Shown piece by piece: positions 24,419 through 32,435 of a stretch of 32,492 bases of DNA; position 1 is the stretch's first letter, and each line of letters starts with the position of its first letter. The notes under the pieces were generated by a model. It was not told where the DNA came from, did no database searches, and was given only the letters and a program-made list of their open reading frames with translations. Both the position numbers and the translations under genes were made by a program. This DNA comes from Anianibacter sp965662745. GTDB lineage: Bacteria; Pseudomonadota; Alphaproteobacteria; Rhodobacterales; Rhodobacteraceae. The stretch is taken from contig CBFIJK010000039.1 of NCBI GenBank assembly GCA_965662745.1, forward strand, positions 1-32,492. The letters are read 5' to 3'.

Positions 24419-24948
24419 TAACGAGGCTCGTTCACATAGGCCACGGCCGAGACGATCGCGTAGTCGGATTCATTCACCCGGCGAAGCTGCGCGCCCAGAC
24501 CAACGGTCGGGAAGAGAGGGTTGAACACCGCGCAGAGGCGCAGCATGACGAGTTCGTTGTCGCCGCCGCCTTCGTATTCCGCGGCGGGAACGTAGTTGGA
24601 ATTGTCGCGGTCGGCGCAGTCCATAAGCTTGTTGCCGACGTTCCAGTTGACGGTGTCGATTGGGGCGACCTCAACGGTGACGGCGTTCTCGCAGTCGGGG
24701 ATGATCACGGCGACATCGCAGACCCGGCTGAGAAGCACGCTTTGGGTCGGCAGCGAACCCGAGGCCAGTTTCAGCGTCCGGCTGGTATCCATCATGGCCC
24801 GGTTCAGCATGACCTGGCGGGTCGACATGACCCCGGCCTCGATGGCCGAACAGAACACCATGATGACCACGGGGAAGGCGATGACGAATTCGAGCGATGT
24901 CAGCCCGTCTTCGCGGCGCCAGAAGCGTTTGATCCGATCAAGCATCAT
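24418..24948 (-). CDS. TadE-like pilus-assembly protein
   Basis: Protein of 176 residues: basic start MMLDRIKRFWRREDG, then LTSLEFVIAFPVVIMVF (E20) as the prepilin-like cleavage and membrane region, then SAIEAGVMSTRQVMLNRAMMDTSR, typical of TadE. The periplasmic part has cysteines in SRVCDVAVIIPDCENAV, LMDCADRD and RLCAVFNP, probably disulfide-bonded. The ATGATG start overlaps the stop of the vWA gene (ATGA), and its stop overlaps the following start. Confidence 0.83.
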   Translation of the reverse strand: MMLDRIKRFWRREDGLTSLEFVIAFPVVIMVFCSAIEAGVMSTRQVMLNRAMMDTSRTLKLASGSLPTQSVLLSRVCDVAVIIPDCENAVTVEVAPIDTVNWNVGNKLMDCADRDNSNYVPAAEYEGGGDNELVMLRLCAVFNPLFPTVGLGAQLRRVNESDYAIVSAVAYVNEPR

Positions 24949-26609
24949 TTGGTCAACCTCAGCGTGTTGATCGAGCTTGCGATTGCTTCGAATGCGAACT
25001 CGATATCCAGTCCCTCGACGTCGAAGGCGTAGGCGGGGGACGTTGCACAGTCCTCCAGCAGGTCCGCCGAAGACGACGGCGCTTCAAAGCCGATGGTGAA
25101 GACAAGCACGCCTTCGGCCTTGGCTTTCTCACAGAGCGACAGAAGGTTGCTGTCCTTTGTATTGCCGTCGATCGACCGGTAGGGCTCGTTGTTGTAGTTG
25201 TAGTAATCGTCGGCATCGCCGGTCGCGAGGTAGCGCATGTACGCGGCGTAATCGACGTTGGTCTCCTCCCACAGCTCGTCAAAGCTCAGCTCGGACGGGT
25301 TGTTGCCGTATGGCTCTGAGTACCAGTAGCTGTTATGGTACGCGTAGTAGAGGTCGACGTAATGGGTCGAACTGCTGGTCTTGCAGTAGCGGCGACCACG
25401 ATACCACGTGGTGTAGTATCCGTTGTAATTGTTCAGGCTGCATTGGAACCAAGTGTTCGACGGCGGACGTGTTTCCAGCGACATGCGATCTGTCGACGCG
25501 TCAATCCAGAAATCACTACTCTGTGTCGTGTATTCCGACCGTAGCTGGTATTCGGTCGTATTCTGACCGTCGGTCATCAACACGATGACCTTCATGGCGC
25601 TGTTGTCGTCATATTCGTAGGGACGGTCGTCGAAAACGGCGTCAACCTCCTCAAGCGCGATCAGGCCGTCCACGACCGTATCCGCATCCGGATCAAGCAG
25701 GCCAAGCCCCCACTTCATGCCGATATCGATCGACGTGGCGCCATCTGCCACCAGCGTGTTGATGCGGTTCTTGATGGTTTCCTGGCTGCCGGAATAGGGA
25801 AGGATCTCGTTCTGCGTGCCGGTTGGGCAGACTGTACTGCGCACGGAGCTGCTGTATCTGTATTCCGTCCAGGGATCGAAATGCCCGGTCTGGACCAGGC
25901 TGACATCGGCCGGGATTTCTAGATCATCGTAGTCGGTGCTCGAGAAATCGACGCAGGTCGAATGTTGATGACGGATGTCGATGTCGAATTGCGCGGCCAG
26001 ACTGTCCGGCAGGGCCACCTGCGAGGAGTAGGGCACAAGCGAAACAGCCACGCCCTCGGTCGCCGAATTCTCGAAAATCGTGTCGACAAAGCTTTTTGCC
26101 GACTTCTTCGCGTTCACCAGGCGGTTGTTGTCGCCCATCGATCCGGACACGTCCAGGACCAGCGAAATCTCGACTTTGTTGATTGCTTCGCTCGCCGCCG
26201 CGACCGCTTGGGCTTCCCAGCCTTCAACGCCGATAAGGCGCATGAATGAGGCCGGGATGTTCGAGGTGGCGGTGACCTGAACCGATTCTCCGGCGGTCAA
26301 CGGCGTCACGACGATGCTTTCGTCCGAAATCGTGTTGCTCAGTCCGGCACGGGCGAAATAGTCTTTGACCACTGTCTTGGAGTCGCGCAGCTGGGTCGAG
26401 GACGCAGCCGCAAGCGTCGCGCGGTCTGCAGTTTCTTGCAGTCGCATCCGGGTCGTTTCCGCTCGCATGATGTCAAGCGACAGACCGCCTGCCATGAGAA
26501 AGGCGATAATCAAGAACACTGAAAAGATCGTCAGCGCGCCATCTTCATCGCGACCAAAGGGCGGAAGCGCCAACCTGGTCTTCAGAGATGAGGTCAATGT
26601 ACGTTCCAT
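24945..26609 (-). CDS. TadG-like protein with von Willebrand factor A domain
   Basis: Protein of 554 residues. A short basic N-terminus and the segment ALTIFSVFLIIAFLMAGGLSLDIMRAE (about 25-51) form the Tad-type membrane anchor. A vWA domain follows, with its metal site DVSGSM (D153, S155, S157) and VIVLMTDGQNT. Inserted in the vWA domain is a Tyr/Asn/Ser-rich stretch with about 19 Tyr in 92 residues. The family is linked to Flp pilus assembly and surface adhesion. The ATG at 26609 is chosen because the basic anchor region starts there; the ribosome binding site is poor. First gene of a coupled three-gene unit. Confidence 0.85.
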   Translation of the reverse strand: MERTLTSSLKTRLALPPFGRDEDGALTIFSVFLIIAFLMAGGLSLDIMRAETTRMRLQETADRATLAAASSTQLRDSKTVVKDYFARAGLSNTISDESIVVTPLTAGESVQVTATSNIPASFMRLIGVEGWEAQAVAAASEAINKVEISLVLDVSGSMGDNNRLVNAKKSAKSFVDTIFENSATEGVAVSLVPYSSQVALPDSLAAQFDIDIRHQHSTCVDFSSTDYDDLEIPADVSLVQTGHFDPWTEYRYSSSVRSTVCPTGTQNEILPYSGSQETIKNRINTLVADGATSIDIGMKWGLGLLDPDADTVVDGLIALEEVDAVFDDRPYEYDDNSAMKVIVLMTDGQNTTEYQLRSEYTTQSSDFWIDASTDRMSLETRPPSNTWFQCSLNNYNGYYTTWYRGRRYCKTSSSTHYVDLYYAYHNSYWYSEPYGNNPSELSFDELWEETNVDYAAYMRYLATGDADDYYNYNNEPYRSIDGNTKDSNLLSLCEKAKAEGVLVFTIGFEAPSSSADLLEDCATSPAYAFDVEGLDIEFAFEAIASSINTLRLTK

Positions 26610-26941
26610 AACTGGGTCCAATTCAACAAAGCGATTCCGAATCTGGGAATTCGCACTGCCCAAATCTCGCTTTCCATTCGGGCGGCCCCGTGTCCGAATA
26701 CGGCTGATTTTGAGGAAAATTTGTCAGATCGGGCTGGAATTGGACGCAATTGACTATGTTTGGTCGATACCGTTTCCGAATTCCGGTATTGTCGGGGGAA
26801 ATTAGCTAACGCTGGGTAATCTAGATCACAGACAGCCCCTGGAACGGCCCTTCCGGCGAACTGGTCCGACAAGCCGGTTTAAAAATTGCCCGATCTCTGT
26901 TCACCTAAGCTTAAGAACCCATCGTTCATGAAAGGCCTGCC
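26610..26941. other. 332-bp divergent intergenic region (vWA gene / gdhA)
   Basis: No gene is seen. It is A/T-richer than its surroundings. It holds TCCGAAT three times on the plus strand (26636, 26693, 26775) and ATTCGG once (26677), an imperfect palindrome GCGATTCC/GGAATTCGC (26631-26654) just upstream of the vWA start, and an ATACCG/CGGTAT inverted repeat (26767-26789). AAAGGCC before 26942 is the gdhA ribosome binding site. No convincing -35/-10 pair was found on either strand. Confidence 0.5.
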
Positions 26942-28378
26942 ATGACCCGTCCCCTGTCTGCCGAGCCGAGTTTTCGGGAATCCGTTGACCTGATGTTCAA
27001 CCGCGCTGCTGCGCTTCTCGACCTGTCTCCGGGTCTGGAACAGAAGATCCGCGTCTGCAATTCCACCTATACCGTGCGCTTCGGGGTCAGGCTTCGCGGC
27101 GAGATCCGCACGTTTACCGGTTACAGGTCCGTCCATTCCGAACATATGGAGCCTGTGAAGGGCGGCATTCGCTATTCCATGGGTGTCCATCAGGACGAGG
27201 TCGAGGCGCTCGCCGCTCTCATGACCTATAAATGCGCACTGGTCGAAACGCCGTTCGGCGGATCGAAGGGGGGCCTTTGCATCGATCCGCGCGAATACGA
27301 AGAGCATGAGCTGGAACTTATCACGCGCCGCTTTGCCTATGAACTCGCCAAGCGCGACATGATTCATCCCGCGCAAAACGTGCCCGCGCCCGACATGGGC
27401 ACCGGAGAGCGCGAGATGGCATGGATCGCCGATCAATACGCGCGCATGAACACGACCGATATCAATGCCCGCGCCTGCGTGACCGGCAAGCCCGTCCATG
27501 GCGGCGGCATCCAGGGCCGGGTGCAGGCGACGGGGCGCGGCGTGCAATACGCGCTTCAGGAATTCTTCCGCCACCCCGAAGATGTCGCGAAGACCGGCAT
27601 GACCGGCAAGCTCGACGGCAAGCGGATCGTGGTTCAGGGCCTTGGCAATGTCGGCTATCACGCCGCCAAGTTCCTGTCGCAGGAAGACGGTGCCAAGATC
27701 ATCTGTGTTGTTGAACGTGACGGAGCGATCCATTCCGAAAACGGGCTCGATATCGACGCGCTGCATGACTTCATTCAGCGTCACGGCGGGGTGAAGGGGT
27801 ATCCCGATGGCGATTATCAGGACGATGGCGCTGTAGCGCTTGAAACCGAATGCGACATCCTGATCCCCGCCGCGATGGAAGGCGTCATCACCCGCGAAAG
27901 CGCACCGCGCATCAAGGCTTCGCTCATCATCGAGGCTGCGAATGGGCCTGTGACCGCTGGCGCAGACGATATCTTCCGCGAACGCGGCACGGTCATCATT
28001 CCGGACCTCTACGCAAATGCGGGCGGCGTAACGGTGTCCTATTTCGAATGGGTCAAGAACCTCAGCCACATCCGTTTCGGGCGCATGCAGCGCCGACAAG
28101 AAGAATCCCGCCACGAATTGATCGTGAACGAGCTGGAACGCCTGTCGCGCGACCGCGAGCTTGGCTGGACGCTGTCTCCGGGCTTCAAGGAGCGGTATTT
28201 GCGCGGCGCGGGCGAGCTGGAGCTTGTGCTCTCGGGCCTCGACGACACCATGCGCGAGGCGTACCAGGCGATGCGCGAGGTGTGGCACGGCCATGACGAT
28301 GTGCAGGACCTGCGCGTCGCTGCATACTACGTCGCCATCAAGCGGGTCGCGGCCAGCTACAAGGCCAAGGGGCTCTGA
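26942..28378 (+). CDS. gdhA: Glu/Leu/Phe/Val-type glutamate dehydrogenase
   Basis: Interconverts glutamate and 2-oxoglutarate plus ammonia; 478 residues. The substrate and catalytic lysines are visible: MEPVKGGIRYS (K73), TYKCALVETPFGGSKGG (K97 and catalytic K109). PAQNVPAPDMGTGEREMAWI follows. The Rossmann domain shows VVQGLGNVGYHAAKFL, and the late motif IIEAANGPVTAGADD is intact. Length and motifs fit the GdhA group; NAD versus NADP preference cannot be read with confidence. It lies alone between two oppositely oriented Tad-type gene sets. Confidence 0.93.
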   Translation: MTRPLSAEPSFRESVDLMFNRAAALLDLSPGLEQKIRVCNSTYTVRFGVRLRGEIRTFTGYRSVHSEHMEPVKGGIRYSMGVHQDEVEALAALMTYKCALVETPFGGSKGGLCIDPREYEEHELELITRRFAYELAKRDMIHPAQNVPAPDMGTGEREMAWIADQYARMNTTDINARACVTGKPVHGGGIQGRVQATGRGVQYALQEFFRHPEDVAKTGMTGKLDGKRIVVQGLGNVGYHAAKFLSQEDGAKIICVVERDGAIHSENGLDIDALHDFIQRHGGVKGYPDGDYQDDGAVALETECDILIPAAMEGVITRESAPRIKASLIIEAANGPVTAGADDIFRERGTVIIPDLYANAGGVTVSYFEWVKNLSHIRFGRMQRRQEESRHELIVNELERLSRDRELGWTLSPGFKERYLRGAGELELVLSGLDDTMREAYQAMREVWHGHDDVQDLRVAAYYVAIKRVAASYKAKGL

Positions 28379-28540
28379 CCACCGCCAAGGCCTGATTGAC
28401 GACGCATCATCACCAATCCTTTCCCGGGGCCGAGCATCGTATCGTTGCGGGCACAAATTGCCTTCGAATGACCTTTTCGATGTTCGTCCTCGGTCACGGT
28501 CGATCCCTTTCTACTAGGGACGCAGTTGAAGGGTGATGCG

Positions 28541-28963
28541 ATGCTTCTCAAAATGAAAATAAACAGGACGATCGATCCAGCGCGTTTCAAACGGTCCGAA
28601 GACGGAAGCGCCTCGGTCGAAGCGGTGATCTGGCTCCCGTTTCTCGTCGCGGTATTTGGCCTGATCCTCGACGCGACGATGATCTTCTACGGCCAGACCC
28701 GGATCACGCGCGCGGTGTTCGACACCAACCGCTATCTCGCCGTCGGGTATTATCAAACCGTGGACGATGCCGAGACGGCACTGTCCGGAATCCTCGCCAA
28801 TTTCTCCGACGACAGCACGGTTCAGACCACCGTGACCAACGGCATCATCCGCACGGATGTGACGGTTCCCGCGAACGCCTTTTCATTCATCGGGATGATC
28901 ACCGGGTTCGACGGTGTGGTCCTTGAAATCGGGGCCGAACAGCTTGCCGAGTGGGAGGTCTGA
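28541..28963 (+). CDS. TadE-like pilus-assembly protein
   Basis: Protein of 140 residues with basic start (MLLKMKINRT), then SEDGSASVEAVIWLPFLVAVFGLI (E27) as prepilin-like motif and membrane helix, and a soluble part with DATMIFYGQTRITRAVFDTNRY. It fits TadE. An ATG at 28541 with AAGGGTG upstream is the best start; a TTG at 28526 is less likely. It is followed after 1 bp by the TadG-like gene. The 162-bp gap from gdhA shows no clear terminator or promoter. Confidence 0.82.
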   Translation: MLLKMKINRTIDPARFKRSEDGSASVEAVIWLPFLVAVFGLILDATMIFYGQTRITRAVFDTNRYLAVGYYQTVDDAETALSGILANFSDDSTVQTTVTNGIIRTDVTVPANAFSFIGMITGFDGVVLEIGAEQLAEWEV

Positions 28964-28964
28964 T

Positions 28965-30290
28965 ATGCCCAGTGTTTTCAAACGGTTCCGGAAGGATGAA
29001 GATGGCGGGTTCACCACTTTCGGCGTCTTCATGACCTTCGGCTTACTGCTCGTGGGTGGGCTTGCGGTCGACCTGACCTATGCGGGAAAGGTTGAGACCG
29101 AACTTCAAGGCACCGCCGACGCCGCCGCCCATGCGGCACTGGTGTCTCGTCAGACCATGACGGCAGACGAGGCGCGCGCGGTGGCCATGGGCATCGTCGA
29201 ACGCACACTGCCTGTCCGGCAGCACGGAACGTTGCTGACCGCAGATGATATCCGCTTCGGCATCTGGAATGCCCGCGACCGTGTCTTCCAGGCGGACGCG
29301 AACGCCGCCAATGCCGTCGAGGTGACGCTGACGCGGTCCGAGGCGCGCAATAACCCGGTTGCGACATTCCTTCTCAAATTGATCGGACATACGGGCTGGG
29401 ACATCTCGCGCACGGCGCTCTATGCACGCGGGCTGAGCAATACGCACGATCCCTGCCTCAGCGAGGGATTGATGGCCGAAGGCTTCGTGGACCTGCAAAG
29501 CAATAACAGCTTCTACAGCGGGTTCTGCATCTACGGGCACGAGTATGTCAGCTTCCGGAACAACAACTATTTCGCCGCCGGAACCCAGGTGTCGATGCCC
29601 GACCTTGACGATCTGGATATCGCGTCCTCGGGATACAGGAAGAATCCGGGGCTTGAGAACGCGCTTCTCGAAACCACGCATCACCTGGATGTGCAGGCCC
29701 AGGCCGAAGGTATCCTTGCAGGCCTAATGGCGGGCGACGCGGCCTTCATGCCAAGCTACATCCATGTCTATGAGCCCAGCATCATCAACGGCGGGACGAT
29801 CACCCAAGGCGATCTGACCTTTGGCGCGGTTCATATCGCCAATTGCGATGGCGGCGGGACGGTCAGCATCCCGAACAACACCACACTGTCGAACGCGGTC
29901 ATCCTAACTGATTGCATGATCTCGGTCGGAAAAGGCGTAGCGCTCGACAACGTCATTCTCGGAACGACCAGCCGGTCGGATGTCGCGGTGACCTCTGCCT
30001 CGAGCTTCCAGGTAGGCGCGGGCGAGGATTGCACGGTCGACGGCAATGCCAACGTGATCGCGCTGGGCGGCATGCGCTTCGCGGCGAAGCTGTCGTTGAC
30101 CGGCGGTCAGCTGATCGCCGGACGCTCGATCAAGTTTGCGGCGCAAGGCAATGTCATCATGGGCGCATCGGTTCTGGCGGGCGGCAATATCGATGGCACG
30201 TCGAACACCCAGATGGGGTATTGCGGCGCTGGAATGACCCACGCCTTCACCTGGCCGACGACCGATCCGGTCTTCGCCCTCGCGGGCTGA
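28965..30290 (+). CDS. TadG-like protein with predicted beta-helical C-terminal domain
   Basis: Protein of 441 residues. The N-terminus is Tad-like: RFRKDEDGGFTTFGVFMTFG, a membrane helix, then VDLTYAGKVETELQGTADAAAHAAL (residues 35-59), typical of TadG/TadE-like proteins. From about residue 165 onward it becomes rich in short Gly/Asn-containing strands (SFRNNNYFAAGTQVS, GTITQGDLTFGAVHIANC, VSIPNNTTLSNAVILTDC, LSLTGGQLIAGRSIKFAAQG), which looks like a right-handed beta-helix of the bactofilin/pectate-lyase type. Several cysteines may form disulfides. GGGAGG precedes the ATG. There is no vWA motif. Surface or envelope structural role is inference. Confidence 0.75.
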   Translation: MPSVFKRFRKDEDGGFTTFGVFMTFGLLLVGGLAVDLTYAGKVETELQGTADAAAHAALVSRQTMTADEARAVAMGIVERTLPVRQHGTLLTADDIRFGIWNARDRVFQADANAANAVEVTLTRSEARNNPVATFLLKLIGHTGWDISRTALYARGLSNTHDPCLSEGLMAEGFVDLQSNNSFYSGFCIYGHEYVSFRNNNYFAAGTQVSMPDLDDLDIASSGYRKNPGLENALLETTHHLDVQAQAEGILAGLMAGDAAFMPSYIHVYEPSIINGGTITQGDLTFGAVHIANCDGGGTVSIPNNTTLSNAVILTDCMISVGKGVALDNVILGTTSRSDVAVTSASSFQVGAGEDCTVDGNANVIALGGMRFAAKLSLTGGQLIAGRSIKFAAQGNVIMGASVLAGGNIDGTSNTQMGYCGAGMTHAFTWPTTDPVFALAG

Positions 30291-30331
30291 TCTGCGGGGC
30301 GGCCTTTCGCTCTGGCGAAGCGCGCCGAATT

Positions 30332-30367
30332 CCCTACCATGCGTCTGAAGCGAAACGCATGGTAGGG
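30332..30367 (+). promoter_or_regulatory. 13-bp perfect hairpin covering the ribosome binding site of the GFA-like gene
   Basis: CCCTACCATGCGT (30332-30344) and ACGCATGGTAGGG (30355-30367) pair over a 10-nt loop. The right arm contains AGGGG, the only ribosome binding site for the ATG at 30376. It could block translation, or act as a DNA operator, or end the TadG transcript, though no T run follows. Confidence 0.6.
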
Positions 30368-30375
30368 GTCCCTTC

Positions 30376-30963
30376 ATGACCGAAAAGATCGCGCTGTCCT
30401 GCGCCTGCGGCACCCTCACCGGCACGCTGGACCCTTCGGGCGGCACCCTTATCACCTGTTATTGCCGCGACTGCCGGGCCTATGCGCGGCATCTGGGGGC
30501 AGAGGACGCGCTTGACGCCCATGGCGGCACGACGATCTTCCAGACGACACCTGACCGGATCGAGATCACCCAAGGCGCGGATCAGTTGCGCCTGCTGCGG
30601 CTTAGCCCCAAGGGCCTTTTTCGGTGGTACACCGCCTGCTGCGGCACCCCCATCGCCAATACGCTTGCGCGCCCCGGCATCCGGTTCTGCGGGCTGCCGA
30701 CGGGCATGCTTGTGGACCCTGCCAACCGGGCGGCGCTGGGCCCGTCCGACGCTTGTGTTGCGACGAAATACGCGGATCCTCCGGGCGAGCTGACCGATAA
30801 AGGTGTCGCCGCATCCGGCCTCGCCATCCTGCGCCGCGCTGTGATGGCCCGCCTGCGCGGCGGGACAGCGCGCCCCTTTTTCGACGAAAAAGGAAGGCCC
30901 GTGGCAGACCCGGCGCTCATATCATTGGACGACAAGTCAAAGGCCTATGGCGCCACGTCGTGA
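30376..30963 (+). CDS. Cys-rich GFA-like protein (DUF6151 type)
   Basis: Protein of 195 residues with cysteine clusters CAC (C9, C11), CYCRDC (C28, C30, C33) and ACC (C88, C89). This pattern fits a zinc-binding fold like glutathione-dependent formaldehyde-activating (GFA) enzymes, and most closely the DUF6151 subgroup as I recall. No signal peptide. Other family stretches are LRLSPKGLFRWYTACCGTPI and RFCGLPTGMLVDP. Function is unproven; a link to formaldehyde released by the neighbouring sarcosine oxidase is inference. The start is set by AGGGG at 30364-30368. Confidence 0.75.
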   Translation: MTEKIALSCACGTLTGTLDPSGGTLITCYCRDCRAYARHLGAEDALDAHGGTTIFQTTPDRIEITQGADQLRLLRLSPKGLFRWYTACCGTPIANTLARPGIRFCGLPTGMLVDPANRAALGPSDACVATKYADPPGELTDKGVAASGLAILRRAVMARLRGGTARPFFDEKGRPVADPALISLDDKSKAYGATS

Positions 30964-31049
30964 ACAGACAGCGCCGCGTCGCTGGCAGAGATTGAACCCT
31001 GCGCGCGAGGCTGGTTAGCTGACCCCATCGGGGGATGTGGAGCAAGCGC

Positions 31050-32303
31050 ATGGCGTATTCGGCCTGGGCCGTGATCAAGGAAGGCCTGACCGGCAACAAG
31101 GGCTGGGCCCCCGTCTGGCGCGATCCGGCGCCGAAAGATGCTTATGACATCGTCATCATCGGCGGCGGCGGGCATGGGTTGTCGACGGCCTACTACCTCG
31201 CCAAGGAGCACGGGCTGAAGAATATAGCCGTGCTCGAAAAGGGCTATCTCGGCGGCGGCAATGTGGGCCGCAATACGACCATCGTGCGCGCCAATTACTT
31301 CCTTCCCGGCAATTCCGAGTTCTATTCCCATTCGCTGAAGCTCTGGGAGGGGCTGGAGACGGACCTCAACTACAACGTCATGCATTCGCAGCGGGGCCTC
31401 ATCAATCTGTTCCATTCGGATGGCCAGCGCGACGCCTTTGCCCGGCGCGGCAACGCGATGATCAATCAGGGTGACGATGCGATTCTTCTGGACCGGGACG
31501 GCGTGCGCAAACATCTGCCCTATCTCGATTTCGAGAATATCCGCTTTCCGATCTATGGGGGTCTTTACCATCCTCGCGGCGGCACAGCGCGCCATGATGC
31601 GGTGGCTTGGGGCTATGCGCGCGGGGCCGACAGCCGGGGCGTGGACCTGATCCAGAATTGTGAAGTGACCGGGATCGACATCTCGGGCGGCAAGGTCACC
31701 GGGGTTCAGACGTCGCGCGGGGCGATCCGTGCAAGAAAGATCGCCATTGTGACCGCCGGACGCTCTGGCCAGGTGGCGGCCATGGCCGGCCTGCGCCTGC
31801 CGATCGAAAGCCATGTACTGCAAGCCTTTGTCACCGAGGGGCTGAAGCCCGTGATCGACCACGTGGTCAGCTTCGGCATGGGGCACTTCTATATCAGCCA
31901 GTCCGACAAGGGCGGACTGGTCTTTGGCGGGGACCTGGATTTCTATGCCTCCTACGCGCAGCGCGGGAACCTGCCGATGAAAGAGCATGTGATGGAGGCC
32001 GCGATGACCCTGATGCCGGTGATCGGCAAGGCGCGCGTCCTGCGCAGCTGGGGCGGGATCATGGACATGACGCCAGACGGATCGCCCATCATCGACAAGG
32101 CCCCCATCGAGGGGCTCTATCTTGATTGTGGATGGTGCTATGGCGGGTTCAAGGCGGTGCCGGGTTCAGGCTTTTCGCTGGCCCACCTGATCGCGACGGA
32201 CCGGCATCATGCACCGGCTGCAGGCTTTCGGCTGGACCGGTTTCGCACGGGGGTGGGCCTGATGGACGAAGAAGGCACCGGCAGCCAGCACAACCTGCAT
32301 TGA
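31050..32303 (+). CDS. soxB: Sarcosine oxidase, beta subunit
   Basis: FAD/FMN subunit of the heterotetrameric enzyme that oxidises sarcosine to glycine, passing the methyl group to tetrahydrofolate or releasing formaldehyde. 417 residues. The FAD fold starts at DIVIIGGGGHGLSTAYYL (residues 33-50). NVGRNTTIVRANYF and GGTARHDAVAWGYARGAD are beta-subunit signatures; a His in the second region may carry covalent FMN. The C-terminal YLDCGWCYGGFKAVPGSG is also typical. The ATG at 31050 with GGAG 8 nt upstream gives the usual short N-terminus; an ATG at 31035 is possible. The symbol is shared with the unrelated sulfur-oxidation soxB at 9677. Confidence 0.93.
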   Translation: MAYSAWAVIKEGLTGNKGWAPVWRDPAPKDAYDIVIIGGGGHGLSTAYYLAKEHGLKNIAVLEKGYLGGGNVGRNTTIVRANYFLPGNSEFYSHSLKLWEGLETDLNYNVMHSQRGLINLFHSDGQRDAFARRGNAMINQGDDAILLDRDGVRKHLPYLDFENIRFPIYGGLYHPRGGTARHDAVAWGYARGADSRGVDLIQNCEVTGIDISGGKVTGVQTSRGAIRARKIAIVTAGRSGQVAAMAGLRLPIESHVLQAFVTEGLKPVIDHVVSFGMGHFYISQSDKGGLVFGGDLDFYASYAQRGNLPMKEHVMEAAMTLMPVIGKARVLRSWGGIMDMTPDGSPIIDKAPIEGLYLDCGWCYGGFKAVPGSGFSLAHLIATDRHHAPAAGFRLDRFRTGVGLMDEEGTGSQHNLH

Positions 32304-32336
32304 TGGAAGATGTGACGCGATATCCGGGCGCGGGGA

Positions 32337-32425
32337 ACGCCCCTTGGGGGCATCGAGCCCCCGCGGGGCGTCCGAGAGGCGCTGCCTCTCGGGCTCTCCG
32401 AGGTATTTCGGAACCAAAGTGGAAG
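32337..32425 (+). repeat. Intergenic palindromic repeat of Rhodobacterales type
   Basis: Two stacked hairpins and a conserved tail fill the gap between the two sarcosine oxidase genes. Hairpin 1 has ACGCCCC/GGGGCGT (32337-32343, 32365-32371) outside and GGGGGC/GCCCCC (32346-32351, 32357-32362) inside. Hairpin 2 is CCGAGAGGC/GCCTCTCGG (32372-32380, 32384-32392). The tail CGAGGTATTTCGGAACCAAA and GTGGAAG resembles extragenic repeats I remember from many Rhodobacteraceae genomes. The tail leads into the ribosome binding site of the delta subunit. Confidence 0.65.
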
Positions 32426-32435
32426 GGGCGCTGAG

